This document shows positions 27,953 to 41,900 of a stretch of DNA of 64,000 bases, piece by piece. Source of the stretch: Tubulanus polymorphus (taxonomy: Eukaryota > Nemertea > Palaeonemertea > Tubulaniformes > Tubulanidae); the NCBI RefSeq assembly GCF_964204645.1, contig NC_134026.1:744001-808000 (forward strand), given 5' to 3'. Every line of letters starts with the position of its first letter. Within the stretch, counting starts at the first letter, position 1. Below the pieces are notes generated by a model. It searched no databases. It was not told the origin of the DNA and saw only the letters and a program-made list of their open reading frames with translations. A program made the position numbers and the translations under genes.

Positions 27953-30900
27953 ATGGAGGTTGTTGGTGATTATGAATACAGCAAAAAGGACCTTATTGGT
28001 CACGGGGCGTTTGCTGTAGTTTTCCGCGGCCGCCTCAGGAAGGTAAATTAATAGATATTCTCTGATTCTCCTTAATCACTAAGCCATCAATTGAATAATG
28101 CTAACTGTAAATACAGATTGATTGTATTCATTTTACTGTTTTACAGAAACCTGAGGTCACTGTTGCCATTAAGAGTATAACAAAGAAGAACTTGGCAAAG
28201 TCTCAAAATCTGTTGAGTAAAGAAATCAAAATATTGAAGGTTAGTAAACTTAAATGTGTATTAGTGACCTCACACACAGTGCACTTAGTAGAATTGTGTC
28301 CAAATAGAACTCCAAGATGTCTCGTGGCTCACTACTGCTGGATTGGTCTCATATTTTAGATTGCTCTATGAGTCATGTGTTTGTATTGTCATTAATGCTA
28401 TTGTATAAATTGTAGTATTGATTATAGAATTATTGTGTTTATAGGAATTATCAGATCTACAACATGATAATGTGGTCGCACTTTTGGATTGTAAGGTGAT
28501 TATCATTTCGGAGAATGCAACTCAAATTTGCTTATAACTGAATTCTATAAATTCCCTTTTGATATTTTCAGGAGACAACTCATCATGTTTACCTAGTGAT
28601 GGAGGTAGGTCTTGGATTCAATAGACAAGTCACTGAGGAAAAAACCTTTTATTCAGGAGAAAAACTAAGATTGAAGTCGTTTCTTAGTTTTTCTACACAA
28701 TTGTGGGTTTTTTCATCAATTGAGTTTGATATTGTTTCATTTGAATATTCGACGGCTTAATTATGTTGATTGTTGATATCGATTTATATGAAATTGATAC
28801 CTGTTTTCAGTATTGTAATGGTGGTGATTTAGCTGATTATCTTCACAGTAAGTATAAAACATTGACCGCACACAATTAAAATATGTCTGCAGACTTAATA
28901 GCTAGGCTACATGTTTGATTAATTTTCAGCTAAGGGCACTCTGAGTGAAGATACTATCGCTTTGTTCTTGCGTCAAATAGGTAAAAATTAACAGCTTTCC
29001 GATTGAGGTTTGATTTTGGAATCAGTTTTTTGGAATATAATGTCTATGTCTCTTTTAAAGCTGGTGCTATGAAAGCATTAAACGCTAAAGGAATCGTTCA
29101 TCGAGATTTAAAGCCGCAGAATCTTCTTCTAGATTCGGTCAAACCAAACCCGATACCAACTGACATCAAACTCAAAATCGGTAAGTTGAATCAGAATGAG
29201 CTCGATTTGATTGTTATAATCAATCTCCATTAGGAATTTAATTATTTATATTCATGAATTTATGGATTTCAGCTGATTTTGGTTTTGCTCGGTTTCTCAG
29301 TGATGGTGTGATGGCTGCTACACTTTGTGGATCTCCTATGTACATGGTAACTATTATTGAACTATACTTCTGATATCTATGGGGAATGATATCTATGTAG
29401 TTAAGAAGCCTACATCAAAACTAGTCCTACTTCTATATGTATCCATGTAAATCATTGCTTGTTATATCCCTAAATAACCAGAAGAAATATGAATTTGTTT
29501 TCAGGCTCCTGAAGTTATCATGTCTTTACAATACGACGCTAAAGCTGATTTGTGGAGTATCGGTACAATAGTGTTTCAATGTTTAACCGGAAAAGCACCG
29601 TTTCAAGCCCAAACTCCGCAACAGTTAAAGCAATTTTATGAAAAACACGCCCATCTTGCACCGAAGTAAGTCAACAAAGATGATAAGATATTTATTTCAT
29701 GCGTTAAGTGCAAATATTTTATCTTCAAGTGTTTTCTACTCTTATCTCTCTTATTTACAATATGGCTATCATTTTACAGTATCCCGAGTGGAACTTCCCC
29801 GGAACTTAGAGACCTACTTCTGCAGATGTTGAAAAGAAATGCAAAAGACAGAATTGAATTTGGTAAGCATTTAAAAAGCGGCTTTAATTGTTAAGAATGA
29901 AATGGAGACAATGTTCAAAATATGATCTGCAAAGTTTAATCTTTCACCAATTTCATTTGCAGACGATTTTTTCCGTCATCCATTCTTGACTCAGGGAACT
30001 AAATCTGAAACTGGCTGTAAGTAAAATAATCTTTGAAAATGAATTGATAGTGATAATGAGCTGATATATGATAATGTATTTGATAACTCTGTAGATGCAG
30101 TCCCCGTACCGCGAAATCGAAGAACTAGTTCAAGTTCCGGGACGTCGGAATCTCCAAGTGTTAATACAGTCAGTGCGTCTCCGCTGTCTGGTAATATGAT
30201 CTGTACACCACCGGTAAGTCAATCCTTTACAATAAACCAGGATCCGGTTCTAGGTTGAAATTTGTGAATGATGCAAGGGTTAATTAACACTGGAAATAAC
30301 TACGTATCGTAATTGTAGCTCAAACTTTACTGAAAACTCTTCTCGACTTCTCAGAAATATTGTCTGCTTTATTTGCTGTTTGATTTGTTACAGCAGGAGC
30401 CGAGACGTTATCGAGAATCGCCACAAGAGCCCGGATTCTTTAAAGTCGGTAAAGAGGAAATGGAAGAAACGATAACACCGAGAAGTTTATCTGAGGTAAA
30501 TCTTGTCGCTCCTAAATCTGACCTAGCCCGATGATCTTCAACCGTTTTGTAATTTGTGATCATTTGTTTCAGGATTATGTCATGGTTCCTGAAAATCTGC
30601 CTGAATCCCAAGGTAAATGAAGCTTGAATAATTAAATGCAGTAGACTCCACTTACCCAGGAGTCGATTGCCTCGTGATGTATCATAAATTTTCTAATTCC
30701 TCGTGATAATGACCCATTCCTGCTCTGCCCGCCCTAGAATTCCTGTACCTCTGAGATAATCTATTTATCTCGTGGGATCAATATCAAGTAGGGTCTGGTG
30801 TATATATAAGGTAGACATGTTAAAAATCCATAGTGAAAATTTTGATTTCAGGTTATGTGTCAGGGTCGGTGAGAGCTAGAGGAAGTCTAGATTTAAACGG

Positions 30901-33900
30901 TCGAATAAAAAGACGCGGAGGAGAATATTTGAACGAAGCCCAGACGAGTCCGAATAGACCCTCGACGCTGAATGTCAGTCCGTCGTCCTCACCTTCATCG
31001 CAACCGATTCCCGTTCCTTCACAAGTCAATCGTAATTCACCTGCGGCTCAAAGCCCAGCTTCGGTAAGTAGCAAAAACTTAGGAAATAATAATTAAGAGA
31101 ATTAAGCGTAAGGTCCAAGAACAAATTAATATTGGAAACCTAGATTTGAATTGTAGCTTTACGTGTTTCAATGATTTTGTAGGTGGAGAAATCTCAAGGC
31201 GTTCCTATCCCGATGAAAAGGACAACATCAGCTTGTAATGTTTTGGATATCGGGTCGTTGTCCCCACCTGCAGGTAAACAGAAATAATCAGTCATTTGCT
31301 GTGATAATCGAATCCTTGTTTCATTCTTAATCTTAAATATCTCTGTTTATTATAGTTCAATTTACGATTGGAACGCCCCCTAGTAATAATATGTGGAGGA
31401 GGAATAGTATGAGTGGTGGAACTCCGCCGCTGCCTCGTCATCCACCCCCGGTCTCCGGTTCATCACCTCATAGACGTTTCTCCGGTAAGCTCTCGTCACA
31501 TTCACTCCGGTTTTCGGTTCCTGTTTGCTTTATTCAACTTTACTCTATTCATATTTGTTGCTGCAATATATTATTCTGTTCGTGCAATAATTAATTGAAC
31601 CGGTGGCTTTTTTACGCTTGGAAGCTTTTCAGAATTATATCTTTATATCAAAATTACAAATTGATATGTATTAACTAATTACCCTCAACCTGTTGCGGTA
31701 AAAAGTAATTGAATCATCACATGAATGGATTAATATATAGATTGATTAGAACATTGAAGGAATCTATGTATAAACACTTTTCAGAATCGTATTCTAATAT
31801 CAAAATTACAAATTGATATGTATTTACTAATTACCCTCAACCTGTTAAGGTAAAAAAAAGTTGAATCATCACATGAATGAAATGGATCAATTTATAGATT
31901 GATTAGAACATTCCTTATTGAAGCAATCTATAGATAAACACTTAGGTTTTCTGTATGATTTATGACGAGTCTTTAAGAATTAAGATGACTCAAAAATATT
32001 ATGATTGTTATTTTTGTTCACTGATGACAGAAAAAGGGGCAACATGTACGTATAACACTGTCATCCGTAGAGATGAAACATGTACATGAAAAAACGTGAT
32101 GATGTTATCTTGTAAAAATGGGCTATGCATGTAAAACGTGCCTCCATGTTTGATGCATGATTGGGCTATGTAAATAAGAAAGAGAAAAGAGATTTCTAGT
32201 CGTAATCATGTGAAATCATCTTAGAAAGGGATTAATTAATTAGACATTATTCCTGATGCTTATTGAAATGAATCGTCAGTACAGCTATGTGTGTAGTATC
32301 CATGTTTCAGCTTGTTGCAGAAGGGTCTCGGTGTTGTATTAATTCTGTCAGCTCAAGTTAATTCAAGATTAGCTCAATCTACTGGAGTCTCTTTAAGAAA
32401 TGAGCAATCTGTCATAGTTGATTTGAGCTCTCAGTATTCTGAAGCAGCACTTGTGTTCACTTTTCAGTACTTACCTGATGATAGCTGTCTTTACCAAACT
32501 AACGTTGTAATTACGATGACTGAATATATCAAAATCTAGAAGGACCACATCCTACAATTTGTGTGTTCACCACGCAATAGCGTCTATACCAAATTATCAT
32601 AGCTATTTCAACTATGGGGAAATGTGGTCCATTGACTCATGTATGGTCCGCAAGGTTCTTAGGAATCTTTTCCTCATCTTGGTGACGACTGAAATTTTGT
32701 ATTTTTCGTTCTTACCTAACACACTGGCCTACTGCTGTTTTATCGATATTTCAAAGATTTCAGTTCTCACTGGGATCCTAGGTTAAAGATACTTTGATAA
32801 TGAAGCCCGTCACTAATATTCGTTGTCATCTATATACATGTATATATCTTTCTTATCTCTATCCGTTTTCAAATGGCTGCAGGTAATAACTCGTCACATG
32901 TAATAAGCCCGTGCTCACCGCATTCATCGTCTTACGGAAATATGAACCTGGGGATGACTAGACGCACGACAACTTGTCCGGATATGGGCATGTTGAAAGA
33001 AGAAGGTGTGTGAAAAAAATATAGAGTTGGTCACGTATCCAGTAGTTATATCATCTTCCAGACGGGTTTCAGAATTTAGAATATTTGAATATTGATTTTA
33101 GTTGATTGTATTCTTTTCATAATTCTATCAATAATTCACATTTCTTTCCCCAATTTTCCGTACTATAAATTGCTGCCCTTTCGAATACACCCACTTTCTC
33201 TATTTGGAATATAATCAAGTAGCCCGAATGTATTGAGTGTTAGCGAATGTTAGCTTCATACTTAGCTTCAGCTGCTTTGCATGTTTAAATGGCTTCAGTT
33301 TTATCTGCTTTAGTTTTACACGCATTTCAATGAATTGCGTGATGATGCTGATGCGTCTGCTTTATTTGTATCAATTCCGGATTCTTCGATGGAAATGAAT
33401 GAATTATTCGTGGCTTTGAGAATGAACCGAGTTGTTAATGTGCTCTCCGAATTATTATTGTTTTTATCAGTTTGCGAAGCTTACCCAGCTACTACGGGTA
33501 GAAAGAGGTCATTAACTGAACCACAACTCGCTCCTACCGAGGAGTTCCCAACAGATAAAGACTACTTAATGAGAGTAGCGTTCGGACTCGGCCCCAGACA
33601 ACAACAAGGTAATGTGTTCACTCCCTATACCAGCCTACTCGGGTATAGTCCCAGAAAGCTTATGCATTTGCTTTTGAGTGGGTGTTTCGATTTATGATAT
33701 TTTTATTTTCAAAAAGTAAGTTCTCAATTTCTGTAGTTAACGGAACAGATTTGATGATGAATCAATGTATTATTCATGTTTTCAGGTTCTCAATCACCGT
33801 CTAATTATCACATGGTTCCGTATCATTCTGTTTATACGAGTCAGAGAGGTCCCCGTGTTCGTCGTCGGAGTATCAGTTCTTTAGATCCATCCCCTCCGTA

Positions 33901-35736
33901 TCAATCTCCTCCGAACATGGAGCCACCCCCGATGTTTGTAGCTCCAGAGCTCGCGGAGGAAACACTTATGGATGTAAGTAGTAAATAAAGAAATTAACAT
34001 CCAGCGTAGGGCATACCACTGTTTAAGCAAAAGTGTTATTTCTTTGTCTTTGTAGAAAGAGCACAATGAAACAGTGTCCAAGTTAAACTTTGTTTTGGCT
34101 CTCGTTGAATGCATAGTTGAGTTAGCCCAATCACGAAGCAGTCCTATAACAGTTGACGACTTAACAAACACAAAGGTAAACAATTCATATGTTGTTTTAC
34201 TGGTAACAACAATTTTTATGTTATAATCACTTATGCAATGTTTTGCTACTTTTTCAGAAGCAAAGCGCATTTACATTGGACCATATATCATTCATAAGTG
34301 AAGGACAAAGGTATGTGAAAAACTGGTTATTTATGATCAGCTGTTTTTAAGATGTCAGTCAAATGACTATTCACTCATTGTTTACAGGCGTGTTGAACAG
34401 ATGGTGCTATATTTCCGAGCTCTACAAATGTTGACATCATCTTTGAACTTGGCGCGAAATGAAATCACAAATAGCCGACTTCAACCTTCAACCGCTGTCA
34501 AAACAAGTAAGTAATTAGTAATGAATAGCGATCCTTAGATATAGTCACAGTATATGATAGTCCTGGACCAGTGATGTACCGGTATGTTATCTTCAAATGA
34601 CCAGGGTCCATTTTCATAGACTTTCCTACGGTTCGATCCTTAAACTGGGTAAACAGCTACCATAGTTACAATGAGAAACCATGGTAGTAACTGACCAATT
34701 TCAAAATGTTTGCAGAGATTATTTTGCCGATGACTAAAAGTTTTAGTAATGTTTAAATTGTATCTTATTTTATAGCGTTGAAGGAATTGAATAATTATTA
34801 TCGTCACTGTCTGACAATCTGTAAACAGTTGTACGCTAAAGAATCTCCGCTTCAGCTAACTGGTGTTAATGTTCAATCTAGCATCACAGCTGAAAAACTC
34901 ATCTACGGATATGCGATAAAGATGGTCAGTTTCAATTCATTCACTCTATTTTACACATCAACAGATTGCTATATTTACGAGCATTGAACAAACAACTTAC
35001 AATTATGAAGTACAACTAATACAGGATTGATGTTTTAACTCATGCTAGGAGCCATTTTTAAAGTTGTTTCGACAATGGCTCATAGCCTTTGAGTTGAAAT
35101 GAGAAAATCCTCAATTAGTTAAACTTCGTAATTATAGGTATTTTCTTCAATTGAATTTGACAGTCGCTTGTCTGTGGAAACCTATAACATTTATGCCTTG
35201 CATATATTTCTGATTTTAGTGTCAAACTGCTGCTTTGGATGAAATATTCGGAAATCCTCAAGAGGTAAATTATCACAAGGCTTTATTAGTTCTACCATAG
35301 TTTTCGACAAAGAAAATTTACTATAAAAATACGGATTCAATAATACTGACTTGTGTCATTATTTGTTTTTCTAGTGTTTCAAGAAATATCGAAATGCTCA
35401 GATTCTTCTACACAGTTTGGCGCAGCAAGCAAATCATTCACACGATCGACAACTCCTTGAAAAGTGTAAGTTCTCTTTATCTACGGTATCAACCTGTTCT
35501 CTTTATATCTTCCGCATCACTGGAGAATTACTCAAAATACTGGTAACCACTCAAAATGCCATAATCCCTGACAACCATAGTCATAAATATCATGAATTAT
35601 ATTATTATAGGCCCTATTATAAAGTTTTTTGGTTCATTAAGAATTTTGTTCATTTTCAGATAAAGAATCAGTTGAAAGACGTCTTTATAATCTACAAGGT
35701 CAATCTAGCTATTTGCACGCGCATGGCACATCTTGA
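27953..35736 (+). CDS. ULK: ULK1/2-type autophagy-initiating kinase (Atg1)
   Basis: Ser/Thr kinase that starts autophagy with ATG13 and FIP200. Twenty-seven coding exons: 27953-28042, 28147-28239, 28445-28495, 28572-28604, 28811-28847, 28930-28980, 29061-29180, 29273-29346, 29505-29665, 29780-29862, 29963-30016, 30095-30213, 30394-30495, 30573-30612, 30852-31063, 31183-31273, 31356-31484, 32883-33005, 33471-33608, 33786-33973, 34056-34175, 34258-34310, 34388-34506, 34776-34924, 35220-35264, 35375-35465, 35660-35736; phases agree, 880 aa. The kinase domain is at about 8-277: GHGAFAVVF loop, AIK Lys39, HRDLKPQN (Asp134), ADFGFAR (Asp160) and the activation loop [15 protein letters not shown], with Thr175 equivalent to human Thr180. 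A Ser/Pro-rich middle follows, then the C-terminal EAT (ATG13-binding) domain from about 664, ending LHAHGTS. The start METs the usual position just before [11 protein letters not shown]. The acceptor at 30394 is a CAGCAG. The kinase wording is ULK1/2-like; ULK3 and ULK4 lack this EAT layout. Confidence 0.95.
31625..31942. repeat. Tandem duplication of about 155 bp in ULK intron
   Basis: Two diverged direct copies (31625-31776 and 31777-31942), each beginning CTTTTCAGAAT and carrying ATCAAAATTACAAATTGATA, ATTACCCTCAACCTGTT, GAATCATCACATGAATG and ATAGATTGATTAGAACATT. They lie in the 1.4-kb intron after exon 31356-31484. Confidence 0.88.
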
Positions 35737-38700
35737 CAGCTGATTACTGTAGTGTAATGAGCAAAAACATACAACAGGAGGTGTTGTACTGCCATGAGCG
35801 CTGTGCAGTAGTTTAGTTTCAGTACTGCCCCGTGTAATGTCTCTTAGATAAAACTTTATGTAAGTTTAGGCTATATTAGTGCATGTACCGAACAATCAAA
35901 CAGAATTTCTTGAAATTGTAAAGAACTCAAGAATCAAGTTAAGTTAGAGTAAGATGTATTAGTCTCGCAGTACATCGGTCTATAGCATACCGGTACGTAC
36001 ATCAGATATTACTTGTAAATAACCTATCAATTAACTCAAATAAAGTGAACTTAAAAGATAACTATAAAAGTAAGAAAAGACATAATTTGATAAATAAGGA
36101 CTCACTGTTCTACTGTTTTAGATAATTTGTGATGCGTAGAACTAAAATACTTAATCATGATGTGTCTGTGCATGAATATCCAGTATACCCGAACGTTACA
36201 TACACTTGTATCGTATACATTTAGGTTTGTAAATAAAGATTTGTTTATCTGCGCTAAATTATTTCTAAAGTCTATATAGAAATTGTTGATCAATAATTTA
36301 AATGAAATGTAATCCACAAATTTTACTAGTAATTTATATTCAATATCATTCATTAACGGTCATTTTCATCGATTTACCCAAAGAAGAGGCAACATCGTTT
36401 TGTAAATATTTTTAGGATATAATCGTCGTCAGTTTATGAGCAAATAATTTTCTATTTTAAAAGGTTTTTTTGAGCTGTAAATCTTCATCGCTTCGAGTTA
36501 AGTAAACATTGATGAACAACTGAAAAATATCGGTTGTTTGTGATATTTCCTTATTTATTTATAAAATTCTATGATAAAAAAGTGGAATTTCTAAGGTAAC
36601 AAATGGAGAAAAAATAGTTTTGACTGTTTGTACATAATCTATCATACAAAAACAACTACTAGTTAGTGAAATTTGTACATTTTAATATCATCTATTGTAT
36701 CATAAATTTAACTTCAGTATTTCTGTAAATACACTCGAAGGTTTTTCATACGCTTCGTAGATGCATTTGTTTCACAGTTAACACTTAATATCTTAAAGCC
36801 TTTACTCCGCAACGCGTGATGTAACATATAATAATACATTCATTGTATATTTTCAAAGATTATTATCAAAAAAAATATTTAGGTGTAAAAGGGATTGGAA
36901 AGTATGTATTTGTGTTCATAGATCTACTATATGCCGTATTTACAGAATTTTATGTTGTTGATGATGTTTTCCCGATGGCTTAGTTTAGTTCGCACAATGT
37001 GTAAATTCCATATACTTTTTAACTGATTTGTATTTCCTGTAAGTATAAAAAGTGTTTTTATTGTGTTTAATCGATTTTCTTTGTTCTTTAACATTTACTC
37101 ATAATACCAGTAAATATCCAAGGATGCTATGTACTGCACATTGGAGTTTGTGTCATGAAAATCTTATGAGAACTTTCAGATAATTATCTATATATCTGAT
37201 ATATCAACATTAACATTAATTTCAGAGATATTGTATGTCTAAAGATTCTAAAAGTCAACAGAATCTTGTATAGAACTAACTGTACTTTAGATTGTGATAC
37301 CGGTAGGTGAGAAGTGGCATGATAACTAAATTTGGTGCTGTTTCACTTTGTGTTCTCTAGTCTCTGTCAAGCCTGTGCAGACGCTTGTACAGAATATTAC
37401 AATATAAAGAAAATAAATTGAAAATCATTTGTGTGTGAAGTGAGTAACAGATTGTAACTGTGAATAGTGGCGCGTTATTAGGAAACTATGACACATAGCT
37501 GTGCGTTTGTAGTGAATAACAGAATGTTTGTTTGAAGTGTAAAAAACCAATGAACTCTTAGAACGAGTCGATGGTAAAATGGTAAAGCTAATAGTTTTTG
37601 AGGTATCAATAATGAGCTGACAGTCCTGGCAGGTTACAGTGAGGTGCAGCATTTTATCAACCTCTAGATATAAGGAGTTGAATTGTGTTCAATGTGAATT
37701 GACTCATTCTTCTCCATTATACTGAATGTGTGCATAACATTGTTATAGACTGGTTCCACCCTAAATTTAGTATATATTACTATGAAATGATAGGAACCAG
37801 TCCAAGTTGTTTAGTGTAAGGTTTGAGTGTGTAAGTTTAAGGGTACAGCCGAATACTGTACATGTCTACATAAAATAAAATGTCATCATAGAAAACTTTG
37901 CGTTGTTGTTGTGGTTAGTTATCTCTCTGGGTTGATTTTGAATCTGCATTGGTTACGGGACTATTTCCATATCCTATTTTTCCTCAGCCTTACGACCAGA
38001 AACCACGAATACAACAAAATAAATCTGACAAAAACAGAATAATATAACTATCTTATATAAAATTTATTCATGATTCTGTTAATATTTCAACAAATAGTTT
38101 CTAACTGTTTTTCAGCAAATGTGATTTTCAATCATCCGAAATACCAAAGTGTATTTGTGAATAAATCTGGCAAGCATTTATCAATAAACCTTAAATCATT
38201 GGATAAAACTAAATCATATATGTCACTCAATTAAATATTGATTAAGCTCATGTACAGCAAATGGAAACTTTAACTCTAAGTGTATATGGCACATGGCACA
38301 GTTCATCTACGAGGAAGGGCGGTTTCACGATAAAAACTCATATATTGGCACTTTTATCTATTTGGCAATGCAAACGTATTACACATACCAGTGCATTTTA
38401 TATTTCATAAAACAGATTTATCAATATACTGAACTAATTGGTTGATGCACAAAATGTTTTACCAAAAATACATGAAGATGAACTCTTCACTGCGTATTAT
38501 TGGTTATACATGTACTAGGATTGTAAAACATACTCAAATCACTTGGATAATTGGACAAATATTTCATTCCAAAGATGACTTGGTCTATTAAGTCTATTGT
38601 AATAGTTTGAGTTTAAGTCAACTTTTGATATAGAAACAATTATGCGATTTATTTTAAATGCATCATGCCTTATAGGTGAATTAAGATGGTGGAATGTATT

Positions 38701-38930
38701 TAAATCTTCGACCTTTAGTGAAGATGCTTCATTGGTGCAAAATACAAAACAATTCTCTCTCAAAATTACAGTTGAATTGGGCAATAATCGAGGAATTCTA
38801 ATTTTAATAGTGATTTAACGACTGATCAACACTTGATACATAAAATCTTTGTTTCATGATCTATTTGTATAAAATTATTCATCTATAATTCAAATATCTC
38901 ACTGAAATTATGATTCGTTCAGATTTACTT
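35737..38930. other. Convergent 3' region of ULK and ACAD10
   Basis: AT-rich. The ULK 3' UTR probably runs to AATAAA near 37409 (about 1.7 kb). The ACAD10 3' UTR on the minus strand may end near TTTATT at about 38065. No coding exon is supported; the antisense and sense open frames here have no domains. Confidence 0.5.
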
Positions 38931-41900
38931 TTAGAGTTTAGCATTTTTGTATTTTTTCAATTCTTTTCTCGCGATGGCGACTCGATGAACCTCGTCGGGT
39001 CCGTCCGCAAGACGTAGAATACGTGCCCACATGAAAAATGCGGCTAGTGGGAAATCGGAACTGAGTCCAGCCGCTCCGTGAAGCTGAAAAATAAAATACG
39101 TCGGCGTAAATTTGAGGCTTTGTCTTGACTTTCTAAGAAATATGACGAGTTTTCAGCAAATTTCAAATCCTACGACGACTAGTTATTCAACAGTGCATTT
39201 TACTCCCTCCACTCTTGATTAGAATTAACATGAGCGGAATGAGTAAAACCTACTGGTAAATCATTCATCCACAACGATTCATCAACTGAAATCAAATACT
39301 CAAGAGTTAATTAGATTCACACATGTACCTGAATAACACGGTCTAGTACTCTTTGAGCCATGGCTGGAGCCGCGACCTTGATCATCGCTATTTCTGAAGC
39401 TGCTGCTTTATTACCGACTGTGTCCATCATGTGAGCGGCTTTCAGTACGAGCAGACGCGTCTGTTCTATATCTATACGAGACATAGCGATATCGGCCTGA
39501 GCCGTACCGAACGCTGCTAACGGTTTACCAAACGCAATACGATTCTTAGTCTATAAACAATGAAATATCACGATGAGTTCTCAAAGGTGAATTGTAGTAA
39601 TCTGTCTATTATTTCAAATTCTAAGAACCATTAAGATCATTATGTTATTTTCATTTCTCTGATGGCGAAGTTTAGACCAAACTTTGAAACTGTCAGAATA
39701 AACCGTTAATCAACACCAGTGGGTTTTCATCATTAACTTAAAGATCAATTTGAGCTCATTCAGAGACATAATTTGCTTAATTTTCGATGTGTGATGTCAA
39801 AATTTTTGATGACAATTAGTTCAATATGGACAAGATTTTGAATGAGTCGTCCTATTGGGATAGCCGGTGGCATGGATTGCAAATTAATTAAGTTCTGGGA
39901 TTGTTTTATGAACATACCCTGTGCAGCATCAGTTCGAAAGCTCGTTCTGCATTACCGATTAATCTCATACAGTGATGTATACGCCCGGGACCGAGGCGTC
40001 CTTGAGCTATTTCAAATCCGCGACCTTCTCCGAGAAGTATGTTATGCAATGGAACCCTCACGTTATCAAATACCACTTCAGCATGGCCATCTACGAAATA
40101 GTAATCAAAGTTTTCACAGAAACCGATTTAAGATACCCTTACAATTGAACTCAGTTCAGTCATCACATAACTTAAGTTATTAAACTGTTTCAAATACTCA
40201 CATGGAGCGTCTACTTCACCGAACACACTGAGAGGTCGAATAATCCTAATACCAGGACTATCCATCGGAACAAGGATCATACTCTGCTGTCTGTGACGTT
40301 CTGCGTACGGATCAGTTTTACCCATAAATATACACAGTTTACATTGAGGATGAAGAGCTCCTAAAACAGTTACATATACAATGTAATTATAGTTTTATAT
40401 TAGAGTATCAAGGAAATAAACAGAACCCAGTACATAGATATGGGGGCTACATAATCCATGGAAATGTGTTGAAATATGGCAATTACAACTTTTTAATCGT
40501 TTTAATGGTGGTCATCACCCAAGTTATGGATTTACCCCAAGAGGTAAATTTGATATCTATCCTGTCTATGAAACACAGCCCAGATATAGAGAGAATTAGG
40601 CTTACCACTAGTCCACCATTTATGTCCATTTATCACATAATGATCGCCTTCTCTTGAAATCGATGATTCAATATTTGTAGCATCAGATGAAGCAACCTAC
40701 AAAAACACGATCAAGTATCATAAATATAATCTCTGTATATTTATAATTAGAACTCGGCTGATGATGAAGTCAGATTGTTACCTTCGGTTCAGACATGCCG
40801 AAACACGAGCGTATTTTCCCCTCCAGTAACGGCGTTAACCATTCCTCTTTCTGTTCTTTAGTTCCGTATTTCAGTAGAACTTCCATATTTCCGGTATCAG
40901 GAGCCGAACAGTTGAATACCTACGAAACGGAATGAAATTCACTTCAAATCCTATGATTTATCAACATCTTTGGTAGAGAGTTCAAATAGTTCAAAATCCA
41001 TAATAGCAAAAAGAGTACAATTCTCATTTCCGAATATTTATCGTCTATATTTATTGTAGCAAACGTTTTTGTGATTTGTATCTCCCCTCTTCCGGTGTAG
41101 TGCCGGAGGGGAAATGCAACTCCCGAAAACATATTTACTCATTAGAAAATTAAATTAGTACTGTTTGCTATTTATGACTAGTGAAAACGTACCTCCGGTG
41201 CACATATAGATTTACCCATCAGTTCACATATAAATGCGTATTCAACATTAGTTAATCCAACTCCGTACTGTTTCATTGGATCAATATCTGTAGGTATGAA
41301 CAGGTTCCATAAACCCTCACTCATAGCTTTTTTCTACAAAATGATAAATATTTCACAATTCTAAACGTTTAAAAGTAACTGATACTTTCGTAACTAGATC
41401 CAGGAGACAAAAAATAAATAAATCGTCAAGAATCTGAGATGAATTTTACTTACCTTCAATTCCTCGATGGAATGATGAACGGACCATTTGTTTTTCGATT
41501 CTCTGTGACGTACAAACTCGGCCTCTAATGGAATGACGTTATCGCGAATAAAAGAGTCGACTTTATGATACAGATCCTGTACGTGAGGTGATAAACCGCA
41601 AACATCTATCGGGATTTTACCTGAAATAGAAATAGAATTGAGTTCCAGTAGTTGAATCAAATTCGAACAGAAAGCAATTGATAAAATCTGAAGAAATCTG
41701 ACTCGCATAACAGTCAGTCAAAATGTAGGTTAGTGTTTATTCCAATTTTCCTTCTACACATGTGCAAAGATGCTGAACTTAGTTAAATTAAAGCCAATTT
41801 CAAGAATATTTGGATCCAAAAATCGAGCCCAGAGAAAAAGAATTGTTAGTATAATGCCCTACCGACAGAGCCATCGAGGTCAGATACTGATTTACTTCTT

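Noticed and set aside
32312-32786. Two plus-strand open frames in the ULK intron
   Set aside because: The flanking exons 31356-31484 and 32883-33005 join in phase without them, and neither resembles ULK.
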